Positions 27,716 through 35,917 of a stretch of DNA of 64,000 bases are shown here, piece by piece. The position numbers and the translations under genes were made by a program. This stretch comes from Microlunatus sagamiharensis (GTDB lineage: Bacteria; Actinomycetota; Actinomycetes; Propionibacteriales; Propionibacteriaceae), in assembly GCF_900105785.1 (NCBI RefSeq), contig NZ_LT629799.1, positions 434,001 through 498,000 of the forward strand, read 5' to 3'. The notes beneath the pieces are model-generated. The model had not been told where the DNA came from and did no database searches. It saw nothing but the letters and a program-made list of their open reading frames with translations. Position 1 is the stretch's first letter. Every line of letters begins with the position of its first letter.

Positions 27716-28672
27716 TCAGGGCACCAGCACGATCCGGCCGAAGACCGAGCCCTCGTCCATCCGGCGGTGGGCCTGCGCCGCGGCCTCCAGGGGCAGCACG
27801 TCGTGGACCACGGCGTGGAGCTCGCCCCGCGCCGCAGCGTCGAGGGCCTCGGCACGGGCCGCCCGCAGGTCGGCCCGCGCGACGGTGTCCAGGCTGAAGG
27901 TCGAGAACGACCGCGACTGCCGGAACGCGGCCAGCAGGCGCGCGCCGAAGTCGGCCGGCGGCATGCCGCCCACCACGCCGACCAGGACGTGGCGCCCGTT
28001 CGGCGCGAGGCGGTCGAGGAAGTCCGGCAGGTCGGGTCCGCCTACGACGTCGACGACCAGGTCGTACGCCGCAGGCCCGTCGCCGGCGCCGCGGCGATCG
28101 AGCACGTGGGTCGCGCCCAGGGCGCGCAGCCGCTCGCCGCGGGCGGGCGAGGACGTGGTGACCGCCACCGCGGCGGCGCCGGCCCGGACCGCGAGCTCGA
28201 CGGCCGCGATGCCGAGGCTGCCCGCCGCCCCGCGCACGAGCACCGACCCGCCGGGTGCGGCGTGCCCGTGGGCCAGCGCGAAGCGGGCGACGGGGACGGC
28301 GCTGCCGAGGGTCACGGCCGCGACCGCACCCAGCCCCTCCGGGAGCGGGACGACGTCCTCGAGGCGGGCCAGGGCGCGCTCGGTGTAGCCCCCGCCGGTC
28401 CCGGTGAACGCCCACACGCGCCGTCCCACCCAGGTCGGGTCGACCCCGGCACCGACGGAGACCACGGTGCCTGCGACCTCGCTGCCCGGGACGAAGCCGG
28501 GGGAGAACCCGAGCCCGCCGATCGTGCCGCGCCGGATGACGGCGTCGACCCCGCCGACGCCCGTGGCCTCGGTCGCGACCAGCACCTGGTCCTCGCCGGG
28601 CGCCGGCTCCGCGACCTCCACCACCTCCAGCCCGTCGGGGTCCCCGAAGCGTCTGACCTGCACCGACCGCAC
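27716..28672 (-). CDS. MDR-superfamily quinone oxidoreductase-like dehydrogenase
   Basis: A 318-residue NADPH-dependent reductase without structural zinc. The N-terminal GroES-like domain begins MRSVQVRRFGDPDGLEVVEV and the Rossmann domain shows GSVLVRGAAGSLGIAAVELA with the usual AxxGxxG loop. It is divergent from a TetR regulator with an 18-bp palindrome between them, the classic layout in which the regulator controls the enzyme in response to a small electrophile or drug. The substrate is unknown. Confidence 0.85.
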   Translation of the reverse strand: MRSVQVRRFGDPDGLEVVEVAEPAPGEDQVLVATEATGVGGVDAVIRRGTIGGLGFSPGFVPGSEVAGTVVSVGAGVDPTWVGRRVWAFTGTGGGYTERALARLEDVVPLPEGLGAVAAVTLGSAVPVARFALAHGHAAPGGSVLVRGAAGSLGIAAVELAVRAGAAAVAVTTSSPARGERLRALGATHVLDRRGAGDGPAAYDLVVDVVGGPDLPDFLDRLAPNGRHVLVGVVGGMPPADFGARLLAAFRQSRSFSTFSLDTVARADLRAARAEALDAAARGELHAVVHDVLPLEAAAQAHRRMDEGSVFGRIVLVP

Positions 28673-28725
28673 CGCTGCCTCCGTCCTGCCACCCGGCTGC
28701 CGGGGTGGCTACGCTGCGACCGTAG

Positions 28726-28743
28726 GTGGACGCACCCGTCCAC
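28726..28743. promoter_or_regulatory. Operator-like palindrome between oxidoreductase and TetR genes
   Basis: GTGGACGCACCCGTCCAC has perfect 7-bp arms (28726-28732 and 28737-28743) around CACC, centred in the divergent gap. It is the best candidate site for the adjacent TetR-family protein. Confidence 0.6.
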
Positions 28744-28781
28744 TTGGTCAAGCGAGGACGATCGGGCGGCGGACGCCTCAG

Positions 28782-29417
28782 ATGCTGCGGGCGGACGCCC
28801 GCGACAACCGCGACCGGGTGCTGTCGGTCGCGCGGACCCTCTTCGCCGAACGGGGCCTCGGCGTCACGATGCGCGAGGTGGCGAGGAGGGCCGAGGTCGG
28901 GCCCGCGACGCTCTACCGGCGGTTCCCGACGAAGCAGGAGCTGGTGGACGCCGTCTTCGCCGACGAGGTCCGGGCCTGCCGGAGGATCGTCGAGGAGGGC
29001 TGCGCCGACCCGGACGCGTGGCGCGGCTTCTGCTCGGTGGTCGAGGGGCTGAGCGTGCTGAACGTGCGCAACCAGGGCTTCGTCGCCGCGTTCACCTCGG
29101 TCAGGCCGGACGTCGAGGTGTTCAGCGCGCACCGGGCCTCGTCGCTGCGGATGCTCGACGGCCTGGCCCGCCGAGCCCAGCGGGCGGGCCGGCTGAGGCC
29201 GGACTTCGTGCTCGACGACTTCGTCCTCGTGCTCCTCGCCAACCGCGGGATCGCCGCCGTCGCGGGCGTGGAGCGGGACGCGGCGGCCCGCCGCTTCGCC
29301 GCCCTGGCGCTCGAGGCGTTCAGCGCCTCGGGCGGGACCCGGCTGCCCCCGGCCCCGAGGCTCGTCGCCGGTGCCGTTCGTACACGAACAGGACCGGACC
29401 CAGCACCGCGAAGGTGA
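28782..29417 (+). CDS. TetR/AcrR-family transcriptional regulator
   Basis: A 211-residue repressor. The N-terminal helix-turn-helix is canonical: RVLSVARTLFAERGLGVTMR followed by EVARRAEVGPATLYRRFPTK, with ligand-binding helices after residue 60. ATG 28782 leaves a normal short N-terminus. It most likely represses the divergent oxidoreductase and itself through the palindrome at 28726-28743. The last ~30 residues (Pro/Arg-rich) overlap a convergent small gene by 98 nt and may not be structured. Confidence 0.85.
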   Translation: MLRADARDNRDRVLSVARTLFAERGLGVTMREVARRAEVGPATLYRRFPTKQELVDAVFADEVRACRRIVEEGCADPDAWRGFCSVVEGLSVLNVRNQGFVAAFTSVRPDVEVFSAHRASSLRMLDGLARRAQRAGRLRPDFVLDDFVLVLLANRGIAAVAGVERDAAARRFAALALEAFSASGGTRLPPAPRLVAGAVRTRTGPDPAPRR

Positions 29418-29556
29418 TCAGGAAGCCGACGATGCCGACGTAGACGCTGTCGGTGCGCCAGACGACGTACGCGCCCACCGACGCGCAGACCAGGGACAGC
29501 AGCCAGAGCCGCCCCTGCTGGGCCAGCTCGCGTCGTCGTCCGGGGTCGAGCTCCAT
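29320..29556 (-). CDS. Small two-helix membrane protein, unknown function
   Basis: A 78-residue protein starting MELDPGRRRELAQQGRLW, with two hydrophobic helices (WLLSLVCASVGAYVVW and VYVGIVGFLITFAVLGPVLFV) and a basic Arg-rich tail. A ribosome-site-like GAAGGAG lies just upstream of the ATG. No family is recognised with certainty. It converges with and overlaps the 3' end of the TetR gene by 98 nt, which lowers confidence in the exact end of one or the other. Confidence 0.6.
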   Translation of the reverse strand: MELDPGRRRELAQQGRLWLLSLVCASVGAYVVWRTDSVYVGIVGFLITFAVLGPVLFVYERHRRRASGPGAAGSRPRR

Positions 29557-29613
29557 GCGGCTCCTTCGGCGTCGTCCCGGCGGTCGCCGGGCCCCCGATC
29601 GTACGGGGCGGCC

Positions 29614-29656
29614 TTGAACCCCCCGCGCTGCTCCTGCTAGTTTGTCCGAACAAACT
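29614..29656 (+). promoter_or_regulatory. Promoter and operator of the tautomerase gene
   Basis: TTGAAC (29614-29619), 18-bp spacer, TAGTTT (29638-29643). A perfect dyad AGTTTGTCCGAACAAACT (29639-29656) covers the -10. Its core TTTGTCCGAACAAA is a variant of the sites before iolC, the 40573 dehydrogenase gene and the ABC importer, implying a shared repressor. Confidence 0.6.
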
Positions 29657-29673
29657 TCGGGAAGGGGCGGGCC

Positions 29674-30063
29674 GTGCCGCTGGTCAGGATCGACGTCGTC
29701 GAGGGTCGGGAGCCGGCCGCGCTGCGCCGCCTCGCCGACGTGGTGCAGGAGGTGCTGGAAGAAGTCTTCGCGGCCCCGCCGCTCGACCGCTACCAGGTCG
29801 TCGACGAGCACCCGGCGCGGAACCTGATCCTGGCCGACACCGGGCTCGGCTTCCAGCGCACCGACGACCGCGTCCTCGTCCAGGTCTTCCAGCAGGGCCG
29901 CACCGACGAGCAGAAGCAGGCCCTGTACGCCCGCCTGGCCGAGCGACTGAAGGCCGAGTGCGGCCTGGCACCGACCGACCTGGTGGTCTCGGTGGCCGCC
30001 AACACCCGGGCCGACTGGTCCTTCGGGCTCGGTCGGGCGCAGTTCCTCGAGGGCGACCTCTGA
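29674..30063 (+). CDS. Tautomerase-superfamily protein (4-OT/MIF-like)
   Basis: A 129-residue tautomerase whose second residue is Pro (GTG CCG), the catalytic Pro1 after Met removal. The family core PLVRIDVVEGREPAALRRLA leads into a helix, and the second beta-alpha-beta unit includes VLVQVFQQGRTDEQKQALYA. Ribosome site GGGAAGGGG precedes the GTG. The operator upstream is shared with the inositol genes, so it may act on a keto/enol intermediate of inositol breakdown (inference). No tautomerase is part of the textbook iol pathway. Confidence 0.8.
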   Translation: MPLVRIDVVEGREPAALRRLADVVQEVLEEVFAAPPLDRYQVVDEHPARNLILADTGLGFQRTDDRVLVQVFQQGRTDEQKQALYARLAERLKAECGLAPTDLVVSVAANTRADWSFGLGRAQFLEGDL

Positions 30064-30084
30064 GCCGCTGCGCGCTCGTGACCA

Positions 30085-30130
30085 TTTGTCAGGACAAAGC
30101 GTTGACACTGTCAGCGCCGACCCGTAGCGT
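30085..30130 (+). promoter_or_regulatory. Promoter and operator of the iol operon
   Basis: Operator TTTGTCAGGACAAA (30085-30098) lies 3 bp upstream of TTGACA (30102-30107), which is 17 bp from TAGCGT (30125-30130). The predicted start is about 39 nt before the iolC ATG, and GAAGGAGA serves as ribosome site. This is one of five related dyads in the window. Confidence 0.7.
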
Positions 30131-30175
30131 CGGGCACGTCGACCGACCGCACGTCGGAGAACTCGAAGGAGAGCG

Positions 30176-31252
30176 ATGACCAGCCAGTCAGCCCTGCCCC
30201 AGCAGCCGGCGGGGGAGTCGACCGGGCCGGTCGACGGCGCCGAGCTGGAGGTGCTGACCTTCGGCCGCGCGGGCGTCGACATCTACCCGCTGCAGGTCGG
30301 TGTCGGCCTCGAGGACGTGGAGAGCTTCGGCAAGTACCTCGGCGGCACCTGCGCCAACGTCGCCGTCGCCGCCGCGCGCTTCGGCCACCGCACCGCGATC
30401 ATCACCGGCGTCGGGGACGACCCCTTCGGCCGCTTCGTGCGCCGCACCTTCCGCGAGCTGGGCGTGACCGACGAGCACGTCGTCACCAACCACACGTACG
30501 CGACCCCGGTGACCTTCTGCGAGATCTTCCCGCCGGACGACTTCCCGCTGTACTTCTACCGCAAGCCCACCGCCCCGGACCTCCAGGTGACGCCGGCCGA
30601 CATCGACCTCGACGCGGTGCGTGCGACGCGGCTGATGTGGCTGTCGGTCACCGGCTTCAGCGAGGAGCCGAGCCGCGAGAGCCACTTCGCCGTCCTGGAC
30701 GCGCGGGCCGGCGCTCGCCAAGCACAGGGCACGTGGACCGTCCTCGACCTCGACTACCGCCCGATGTTCTGGGAGACCCCGGCGCACGCGACGGAGCAGA
30801 TCCAGCGCGCCCTGCCGCACGTCACCGTCGCGGTGGGCAACCGCGAGGAGTGCGAGGTCGCCGTCGGCGAGACCGAGCCCGAGCGCGCGGCCGACGCCCT
30901 GCTCGCCGCCGGCGTCGAGCTCGCCGTGGTCAAGCAGGGCCCCAAGGGCGTGCTGGCCAAGACCCGCTCGGGCGAGCGCGTCGAGGCCCCGCCGATCCCG
31001 GTCCGGCCGCTCAACGGCCTGGGCGCGGGCGACTCGTTCGGCGGTTCGCTGATCCACGGCCTGCTCGAGGGCTGGCCGCTGGAGAAGGTCCTGCGCCACG
31101 CGAACGCCGCCGGGGCGATCGTCGCCAGCCGGCTCGAGTGCTCCACGGCCATGCCGACGCAGGAGGAGATCGAGACGCTGCTCGCGGGTGGCGACCCCAA
31201 CGAGCGCCTCGCCGACTCCCTCGCGGTGCACTTCGCCGGGGCCGGGCGGTGA
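30176..31252 (+). CDS. iolC: 5-dehydro-2-deoxygluconokinase
   Basis: PfkB-family kinase phosphorylating 2-deoxy-5-keto-D-gluconate in myo-inositol breakdown. 358 residues. Sugar-binding signature GGTCANVAVAAARFGH at about 58-73 and the catalytic GAGDS motif at 283-287 (Asp286 as base). First gene of a tightly packed operon with its own promoter and operator; the stop overlaps the next gene's GTG by 4 nt. The first ~25 residues are a Gln/Ser/Pro-rich extension not needed for the fold. Confidence 0.93.
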   Translation: MTSQSALPQQPAGESTGPVDGAELEVLTFGRAGVDIYPLQVGVGLEDVESFGKYLGGTCANVAVAAARFGHRTAIITGVGDDPFGRFVRRTFRELGVTDEHVVTNHTYATPVTFCEIFPPDDFPLYFYRKPTAPDLQVTPADIDLDAVRATRLMWLSVTGFSEEPSRESHFAVLDARAGARQAQGTWTVLDLDYRPMFWETPAHATEQIQRALPHVTVAVGNREECEVAVGETEPERAADALLAAGVELAVVKQGPKGVLAKTRSGERVEAPPIPVRPLNGLGAGDSFGGSLIHGLLEGWPLEKVLRHANAAGAIVASRLECSTAMPTQEEIETLLAGGDPNERLADSLAVHFAGAGR

Positions 31253-32172
31253 CCGCGACGATGGACGGGACCAGGGCCACCGACCGCGCGGGCTCGCGCT
31301 TCGTGTCCTCGGTCTCCGAGATCTCCGAGGTCCGGGCCCGCGAGCCCCAGCGGATCGGCGAGCTGCTCGCCTCCCGCGAGCGGCGCGACCTCTTCGGCGC
31401 CGAGGGCCAGCTGATGATCGTCGCCTGCGACCACCCGGCCCGCGGCGCGCTCGGCGCCTCCGGGCGGCGCAACGCCATGGCCAACCGCGTCGAGCTGCTC
31501 GACCGGCTCGCCACCGCGCTGGCCCGCCCCGGGGTCGACGGGCTGCTCGCCACGGCCGACATCGCCGAGGACCTGCTGCTGATGGGCGCGCTCGAGGGCA
31601 AGCTCGTCTTCGCCTCGCTCAACCGCGGCGGGATCCAGGGCGCCTCCTTCGAGATGGACGACCGCGCCACCGGCTACGACGTCCGCGGCACGCTCGAGGC
31701 CCGCTTCGACGGGCTCAAGATGCTCACCCGCATCGACCTCGACGACCCGGGCACCGTGGCCACGCTGGAGACGCAGGGGCGTGTGGTCACTGAGTGCAAC
31801 CGGGCCGGCCTGGTCGCCATGGTCGAGCCCTTCATGTCGCGCCGCGTCGGCGGCAAGGTCGTCAACGACCTGAGCCCGGACGCCGTGATCAAGTCCGTGG
31901 CCATCGCCTCCGGCCTGGGCGCCTCCAGCGCGTACACGTGGATGAAGCTGCCCGTGGTCGACGAGATGGAGCGCGTCATGGACGCCACCACCCTCCCGAC
32001 CCTGCTGCTCGGCGGCGACCCGGAGGGCTCGCCCGACGAGACGTACGCCTCCTGGTCGGCCGCGCTCGCGCTGCCGTCGGTCCGCGGCCTCGTCCTGGGC
32101 CGCACCATGCTCTACCCGGCCGACGACGACGTGGCCAAGGCCGTCGACACCGCCGTGGGGCTGCTGCGATGA
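31249..32172 (+). CDS. Cgl0158-type (beta/alpha)8 barrel protein, probable DKGP aldolase
   Basis: A 307-residue class I aldolase-like barrel. Visible segments are QLMIVACDHPARGALGA at the first strand, DGLLATADIAEDLLLMGAL, and GYDVRGTLEARFDGLKMLTR with a candidate Schiff-base Lys. It matches, from memory, the Corynebacterium gene that follows iolC. No IolJ (class II aldolase) is encoded in the window, so this protein is the likely 2-deoxy-5-keto-gluconate-6-phosphate aldolase that yields dihydroxyacetone phosphate and malonate semialdehyde (inference from position). Coupled by 4-nt overlaps to iolC and iolB. Confidence 0.8.
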   Translation: MTATMDGTRATDRAGSRFVSSVSEISEVRAREPQRIGELLASRERRDLFGAEGQLMIVACDHPARGALGASGRRNAMANRVELLDRLATALARPGVDGLLATADIAEDLLLMGALEGKLVFASLNRGGIQGASFEMDDRATGYDVRGTLEARFDGLKMLTRIDLDDPGTVATLETQGRVVTECNRAGLVAMVEPFMSRRVGGKVVNDLSPDAVIKSVAIASGLGASSAYTWMKLPVVDEMERVMDATTLPTLLLGGDPEGSPDETYASWSAALALPSVRGLVLGRTMLYPADDDVAKAVDTAVGLLR

Positions 32173-33050
32173 CCGAGCTCTACCTCCCGGCCGGCACGGC
32201 CGGGCACGGCGCGTACGAGCTCGAGGTCACGCCGGAGTCGGCGGGCTGGGGCTACTCCGGCCTGCGCGTGGTCGCGCTCGACGCGGCCGAGGAGCACCAC
32301 TTCGACACCGGTGCCGACGAGGTCGTCGTCGTCCCGCTCAGCGGCGGGGCCACCGTCGACGCCGACGGCAGCCACGTCGACCTCACCGGACGCGCGGACG
32401 TCTTCGCGGGCCCGACCGACTTCGTCTACCTGCCGCCGGGCACCACGGTCACGCTGCACAGCGAGCGCGGCGGCCGCTTCGCCCTCTGCTCCGCCCGCAC
32501 CGACCGGCGCCTGCCCGTCCGCTACGGCGCGGCGTCCGAGGTGCCCGTCGAGCTGCGCGGGGCCGGGCGCTCGAGCCGCCAGGTGCGCAACTTCGGCACC
32601 CCGGACAACCTCGACGCGGGCGCGATCATCGCCTGCGAGGTGATCACGCCGGACGGCAACTGGTCGTCGTACCCGGCGCACAAGCACGACGAGGCCTCCG
32701 AGCACGAGAGCGAGCTCGAGGAGATCTACTACTTCGAGGTCGCCGCCGGCCCGCAGGGCCAGCCGGGTCTCGGCTTCTTCCGGACCTCCTCCTCGCCCGG
32801 CCACCCGATCGAGATCACCGAGGAGGTGCACGACCGCGACGTCGTGCTCGTCCCGCACGGGTGGCACGGGCCCGCGGTCGCGGCTCCCGGGCACGCGATG
32901 TACTACCTGAACGTCATGGCCGGACCGCCGCACCTCGGTGCGGAGCACGGCCGGGCCTGGCTGATCAGCGACCACCCCGACCAGACCTGGGTCCGCTCCG
33001 CGTGGGCGGACCAGGAGGTCGACCCGCGACTGACCCAGGAGGGGTCCTAG
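32169..33050 (+). CDS. iolB: 5-deoxy-glucuronate isomerase
   Basis: Bicupin isomerase converting 5-deoxy-D-glucuronate to 2-deoxy-5-keto-D-gluconate. 293 residues. The metal ligands of the C-terminal cupin are in SSYPAHKHDE and ELEEIYYFEV, with HGWHGP completing the site. ATG shares ATGA with the upstream stop, and the stop abuts the iolD ATG directly with no gap. Length and motifs are standard. Confidence 0.93.
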   Translation: MTELYLPAGTAGHGAYELEVTPESAGWGYSGLRVVALDAAEEHHFDTGADEVVVVPLSGGATVDADGSHVDLTGRADVFAGPTDFVYLPPGTTVTLHSERGGRFALCSARTDRRLPVRYGAASEVPVELRGAGRSSRQVRNFGTPDNLDAGAIIACEVITPDGNWSSYPAHKHDEASEHESELEEIYYFEVAAGPQGQPGLGFFRTSSSPGHPIEITEEVHDRDVVLVPHGWHGPAVAAPGHAMYYLNVMAGPPHLGAEHGRAWLISDHPDQTWVRSAWADQEVDPRLTQEGS

Positions 33051-34952
33051 ATGGCAGAGAAGGTGAGGATGACCGTCGCCCAGGCGACGATCAGCTTCCT
33101 CGGCGCGCAGTACAGCGAGTCCGACGGGGTCGAGCAGAAGCTCTTCGCCGGCTGCCTCGGCATCTTCGGCCACGGCAACGTCGCCGGGATCGGCCAGGCG
33201 CTGCTGCAGGCCGAGCTGGAGACGCCCGACCTGCTGCCGTACGTGCTCGGGCGCAACGAGCAGGCCATGGTGCACACCGCCGTCGCGTACGCTCGGATGA
33301 AGGAGCGTCGCCAGACCTGGGTCGTCTCGACCAGCGTCGGCCCGGGTGCGACCAACATGCTCACCGGTGCCGCGCTGGCGACGATCAACCGGCTCCCGGT
33401 GCTGCTGCTCCCGGCCGACACCTTCGCCGACCGCTCCGCGTCCCCGCTGCTGCAGGAGCTCGAGCAGCCGTACGCCGGCGACGTCACCGTGAACGACGCG
33501 TTCCGGCCCGTCTCGGTCTACTTCGACCGCGTCTGGCGCCCCGAGCAGCTGCCCGCGGCGCTGCTGAGCGCGATGCGCGTGCTCACCGACCCGGCCGCCA
33601 CCGGCGCGGTGACCGTCTGCTTCCCCCAGGACGTGCAGGCGGCTGCCTACGACTGGCCGGCCGATCTGTTCGAGCGTCGCGTCTGGCACATCGCCCGGCC
33701 GCTGCCCGAGCGCGCCGTGCTGCAGCAGGCGGCCGACCTGATCCGCGCGGCCGAGCGCCCGCTGGTCGTGGCCGGCGGCGGCGTGCACTACTCCGGCGCC
33801 ACCGACGCGCTCGCGGCCTTCTGCGAGGCCACCGGCATCCCCGTCGGGCAGACCCAGGCCGGCAAGGGCACGCTCGTCTTCGACCACCCGCAGTGCCTCG
33901 GCGCCATCGGCTCCACCGGCACCACGGCGTCGAACGCGGTCGCCGCCGAGGCCGACCTCGTGATCGGCATCGGCACCCGCTACTCCGACTTCACGACGGC
34001 GAGCCGGACGGCCTTCCAGCACCCGGGCGTCGGCTTCGTCAACATCAACGTCGCCGGCCTCGACGCGGTCAAGCAGTCCGGGCTCTCGGTCGTCGCCGAC
34101 GCCCGCGAGGCGCTCGACGGCCTGACGGCGCTGCTCGAGGGCCACCACGTCGACCAGGCCTACGTCGAGCGCTACACCGCGCTCGACGCCGAGTGGGAGG
34201 CCACGGTCGAGCGCGTCTACGCCGAGACCGAGACGCCGGAGGGGCTGCTCACCCAGAACGCCGTCATCGGCACCGTCAACGAGGTCTCCGACCCCCGCGA
34301 CGTCGTCGTGTGCGCCGCCGGCTCGATGCCCGGCGACCTGCACAAGCTGTGGCGCACGCGGGACCCGAAGGGCTACCACGTCGAGTACGGCTACTCGTGC
34401 ATGGGCTACGAGGTCGCCGGCGGTCTCGGCGTCGCGATGGCCTGCCCGGACCGCGACGTCTTCGTCATGGTCGGCGACGGCTCGTACCTGATGATGGCCA
34501 CAGAGCTGGCCACCGCGGTCCAGGAGCACGTCAAGGTCATCACCGTCCTCGTGCAGAACCACGGCTACGCCTCGATCGGCGCGCTCTCGGAGTCGCTCGG
34601 CTCGCAGCGTTTCGGCACCCGCTACCGCGAGCGCGGCGCCGGTGGCCGCCTGGACGGGGAGCTCCTGCCCGTCGACCTCGCCGCCAACGCCGCCAGCTTC
34701 GGCCTCGAGGTCCTGCGCGCCACGACCAAGGCCGAGCTCGCCGACGCGATCAAGGTCGCCAAGGCCGGCAGCGACCCGGTCGTGATCTACGTCGAGACCG
34801 ACCCCTTCGTCGACGCCCCGAGCTCGGAGTCGTGGTGGGACGTCCCGGTCAGCGAGACCTCGACGCTCGACTCGACCCGGCAGGCCCGCACGACGTACGA
34901 GGAGCACAAGGCGCGCCAGCGCCTGTTCCTCACCCCGCCGCGCACCTCCTGA
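33051..34952 (+). CDS. iolD: 3D-(3,5/4)-trihydroxycyclohexane-1,2-dione hydrolase
   Basis: Thiamine-diphosphate enzyme that opens the inositol ring. 633 residues in three domains: the N-terminal PYR domain with the catalytic Glu-type segment LPYVLGRNEQAMVH, the middle domain (VVAGGGVHYSGATDAL) and the C-terminal PP domain with the ThDP/Mg motif GDGSY from residue 475, ending in QNHGYASIG. It starts one base after the iolB stop. A ribosome-site-like GGAGGGG in the end of iolB precedes the ATG. Confidence 0.95.
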   Translation: MAEKVRMTVAQATISFLGAQYSESDGVEQKLFAGCLGIFGHGNVAGIGQALLQAELETPDLLPYVLGRNEQAMVHTAVAYARMKERRQTWVVSTSVGPGATNMLTGAALATINRLPVLLLPADTFADRSASPLLQELEQPYAGDVTVNDAFRPVSVYFDRVWRPEQLPAALLSAMRVLTDPAATGAVTVCFPQDVQAAAYDWPADLFERRVWHIARPLPERAVLQQAADLIRAAERPLVVAGGGVHYSGATDALAAFCEATGIPVGQTQAGKGTLVFDHPQCLGAIGSTGTTASNAVAAEADLVIGIGTRYSDFTTASRTAFQHPGVGFVNINVAGLDAVKQSGLSVVADAREALDGLTALLEGHHVDQAYVERYTALDAEWEATVERVYAETETPEGLLTQNAVIGTVNEVSDPRDVVVCAAGSMPGDLHKLWRTRDPKGYHVEYGYSCMGYEVAGGLGVAMACPDRDVFVMVGDGSYLMMATELATAVQEHVKVITVLVQNHGYASIGALSESLGSQRFGTRYRERGAGGRLDGELLPVDLAANAASFGLEVLRATTKAELADAIKVAKAGSDPVVIYVETDPFVDAPSSESWWDVPVSETSTLDSTRQARTTYEEHKARQRLFLTPPRTS

Positions 34953-34999
34953 TCCCGACCCACCCGCACGCACCTCCACCGCAGAAGGAGCACCACGCA

Positions 35000-35917
35000 G
35001 TGCCTGGCAAGCTGACCATCGGAACCGCCCCCGACTCCTGGGGCGTCTGGTTCCCCAGCGACCCCGAGCAGGTCTCGGCCGACGTCTTCCTCCGCGAGGT
35101 GGTGGAGGCGGGCTACGAGGCCATCGAGCTCGGCCCGTACGGCTATCTGCCGAAGGATCCGCAGGAGCTCGGCGAGACCCTCGAGAAGCACGGGCTGAGC
35201 GTGCTGGCGGGCACGGTGTTCTCGCACCTGCACCGCCCGAGCTCGTGGGACGCGGTGTGGAAGCAGGTCACCGACGTCGCCGCGCTGACGAAGGCGGTCG
35301 GCGGCGAGCACATCGTCGTCATCCCCGACGTCTGGCGCGACCACAAGACGGGCGCCAACCTGGAGAGCCGCGACCTCACCGACGAGCAGTGGACGGCGCT
35401 CACCGAGGGCCACGACGAGCTCGGCCGACGGATCCTCGAGGAGTACGGGCTGCACGTGCAGTTCCACAGCCACGCCGACAGCCACGTCGGCTACCAGCCC
35501 GACATCGAGCGGTTCCTGGAGTCGACGAACCCGGAGTACGTCAACCTCTGCCTCGACACCGGCCACGTCGCCTACTACGGCGGCGACTCGGTGGAGCTGA
35601 TCACCAAGTACCCCGAGCGCATCGGCTACGTGCACCTCAAGCAGGTGAACCCGACGGTGGTCGCCGAGGTCCTCGACAAGGACCTGTCCTTCCCCGAGGC
35701 CGTCCGGATGGGCTCGATGATCGAACCGCCCCTCGGCGTGCCGGACATGCCGCCGGTCCTCGACGCACTGGCCGCCCTGGGCCGGCCGATCAAGGGGATC
35801 ATCGAGCACGACCTCTACCCGACCACGCCCGAGGTCCCGCTGCCGATCGCCAAGCGCACCCGTACCTACCTGCAGTCCTGCAGCAGCGCCGACATCGACC
35901 TGGGAGACCGCTCGTGA
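35000..35917 (+). CDS. iolE: Inosose dehydratase (2-keto-myo-inositol dehydratase)
   Basis: TIM-barrel protein of the AP-endonuclease-2 superfamily that dehydrates 2-keto-myo-inositol. 305 residues beginning with GTG at 35000, 10 nt after GAAGGAG. Metal-site segments are AIELGPYGYLP, FHSHADSHVGY, LCLDTGHVAYYGG and KQVNPTVVAEV, with a final Glu in GIIEHD. The family is shared with IolH and IolI; the position before iolG and the GTAPDSWGVWFPSD start, as in actinobacterial IolE, support this call. Stop overlaps iolG by 4 nt. Confidence 0.82.
   Translation: MPGKLTIGTAPDSWGVWFPSDPEQVSADVFLREVVEAGYEAIELGPYGYLPKDPQELGETLEKHGLSVLAGTVFSHLHRPSSWDAVWKQVTDVAALTKAVGGEHIVVIPDVWRDHKTGANLESRDLTDEQWTALTEGHDELGRRILEEYGLHVQFHSHADSHVGYQPDIERFLESTNPEYVNLCLDTGHVAYYGGDSVELITKYPERIGYVHLKQVNPTVVAEVLDKDLSFPEAVRMGSMIEPPLGVPDMPPVLDALAALGRPIKGIIEHDLYPTTPEVPLPIAKRTRTYLQSCSSADIDLGDRS

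Noticed and set aside
32112-34979. 955-codon minus-strand open frame opposite iolB/iolD
   Set aside because: A codon-bias shadow of well-identified genes; no domain seen.
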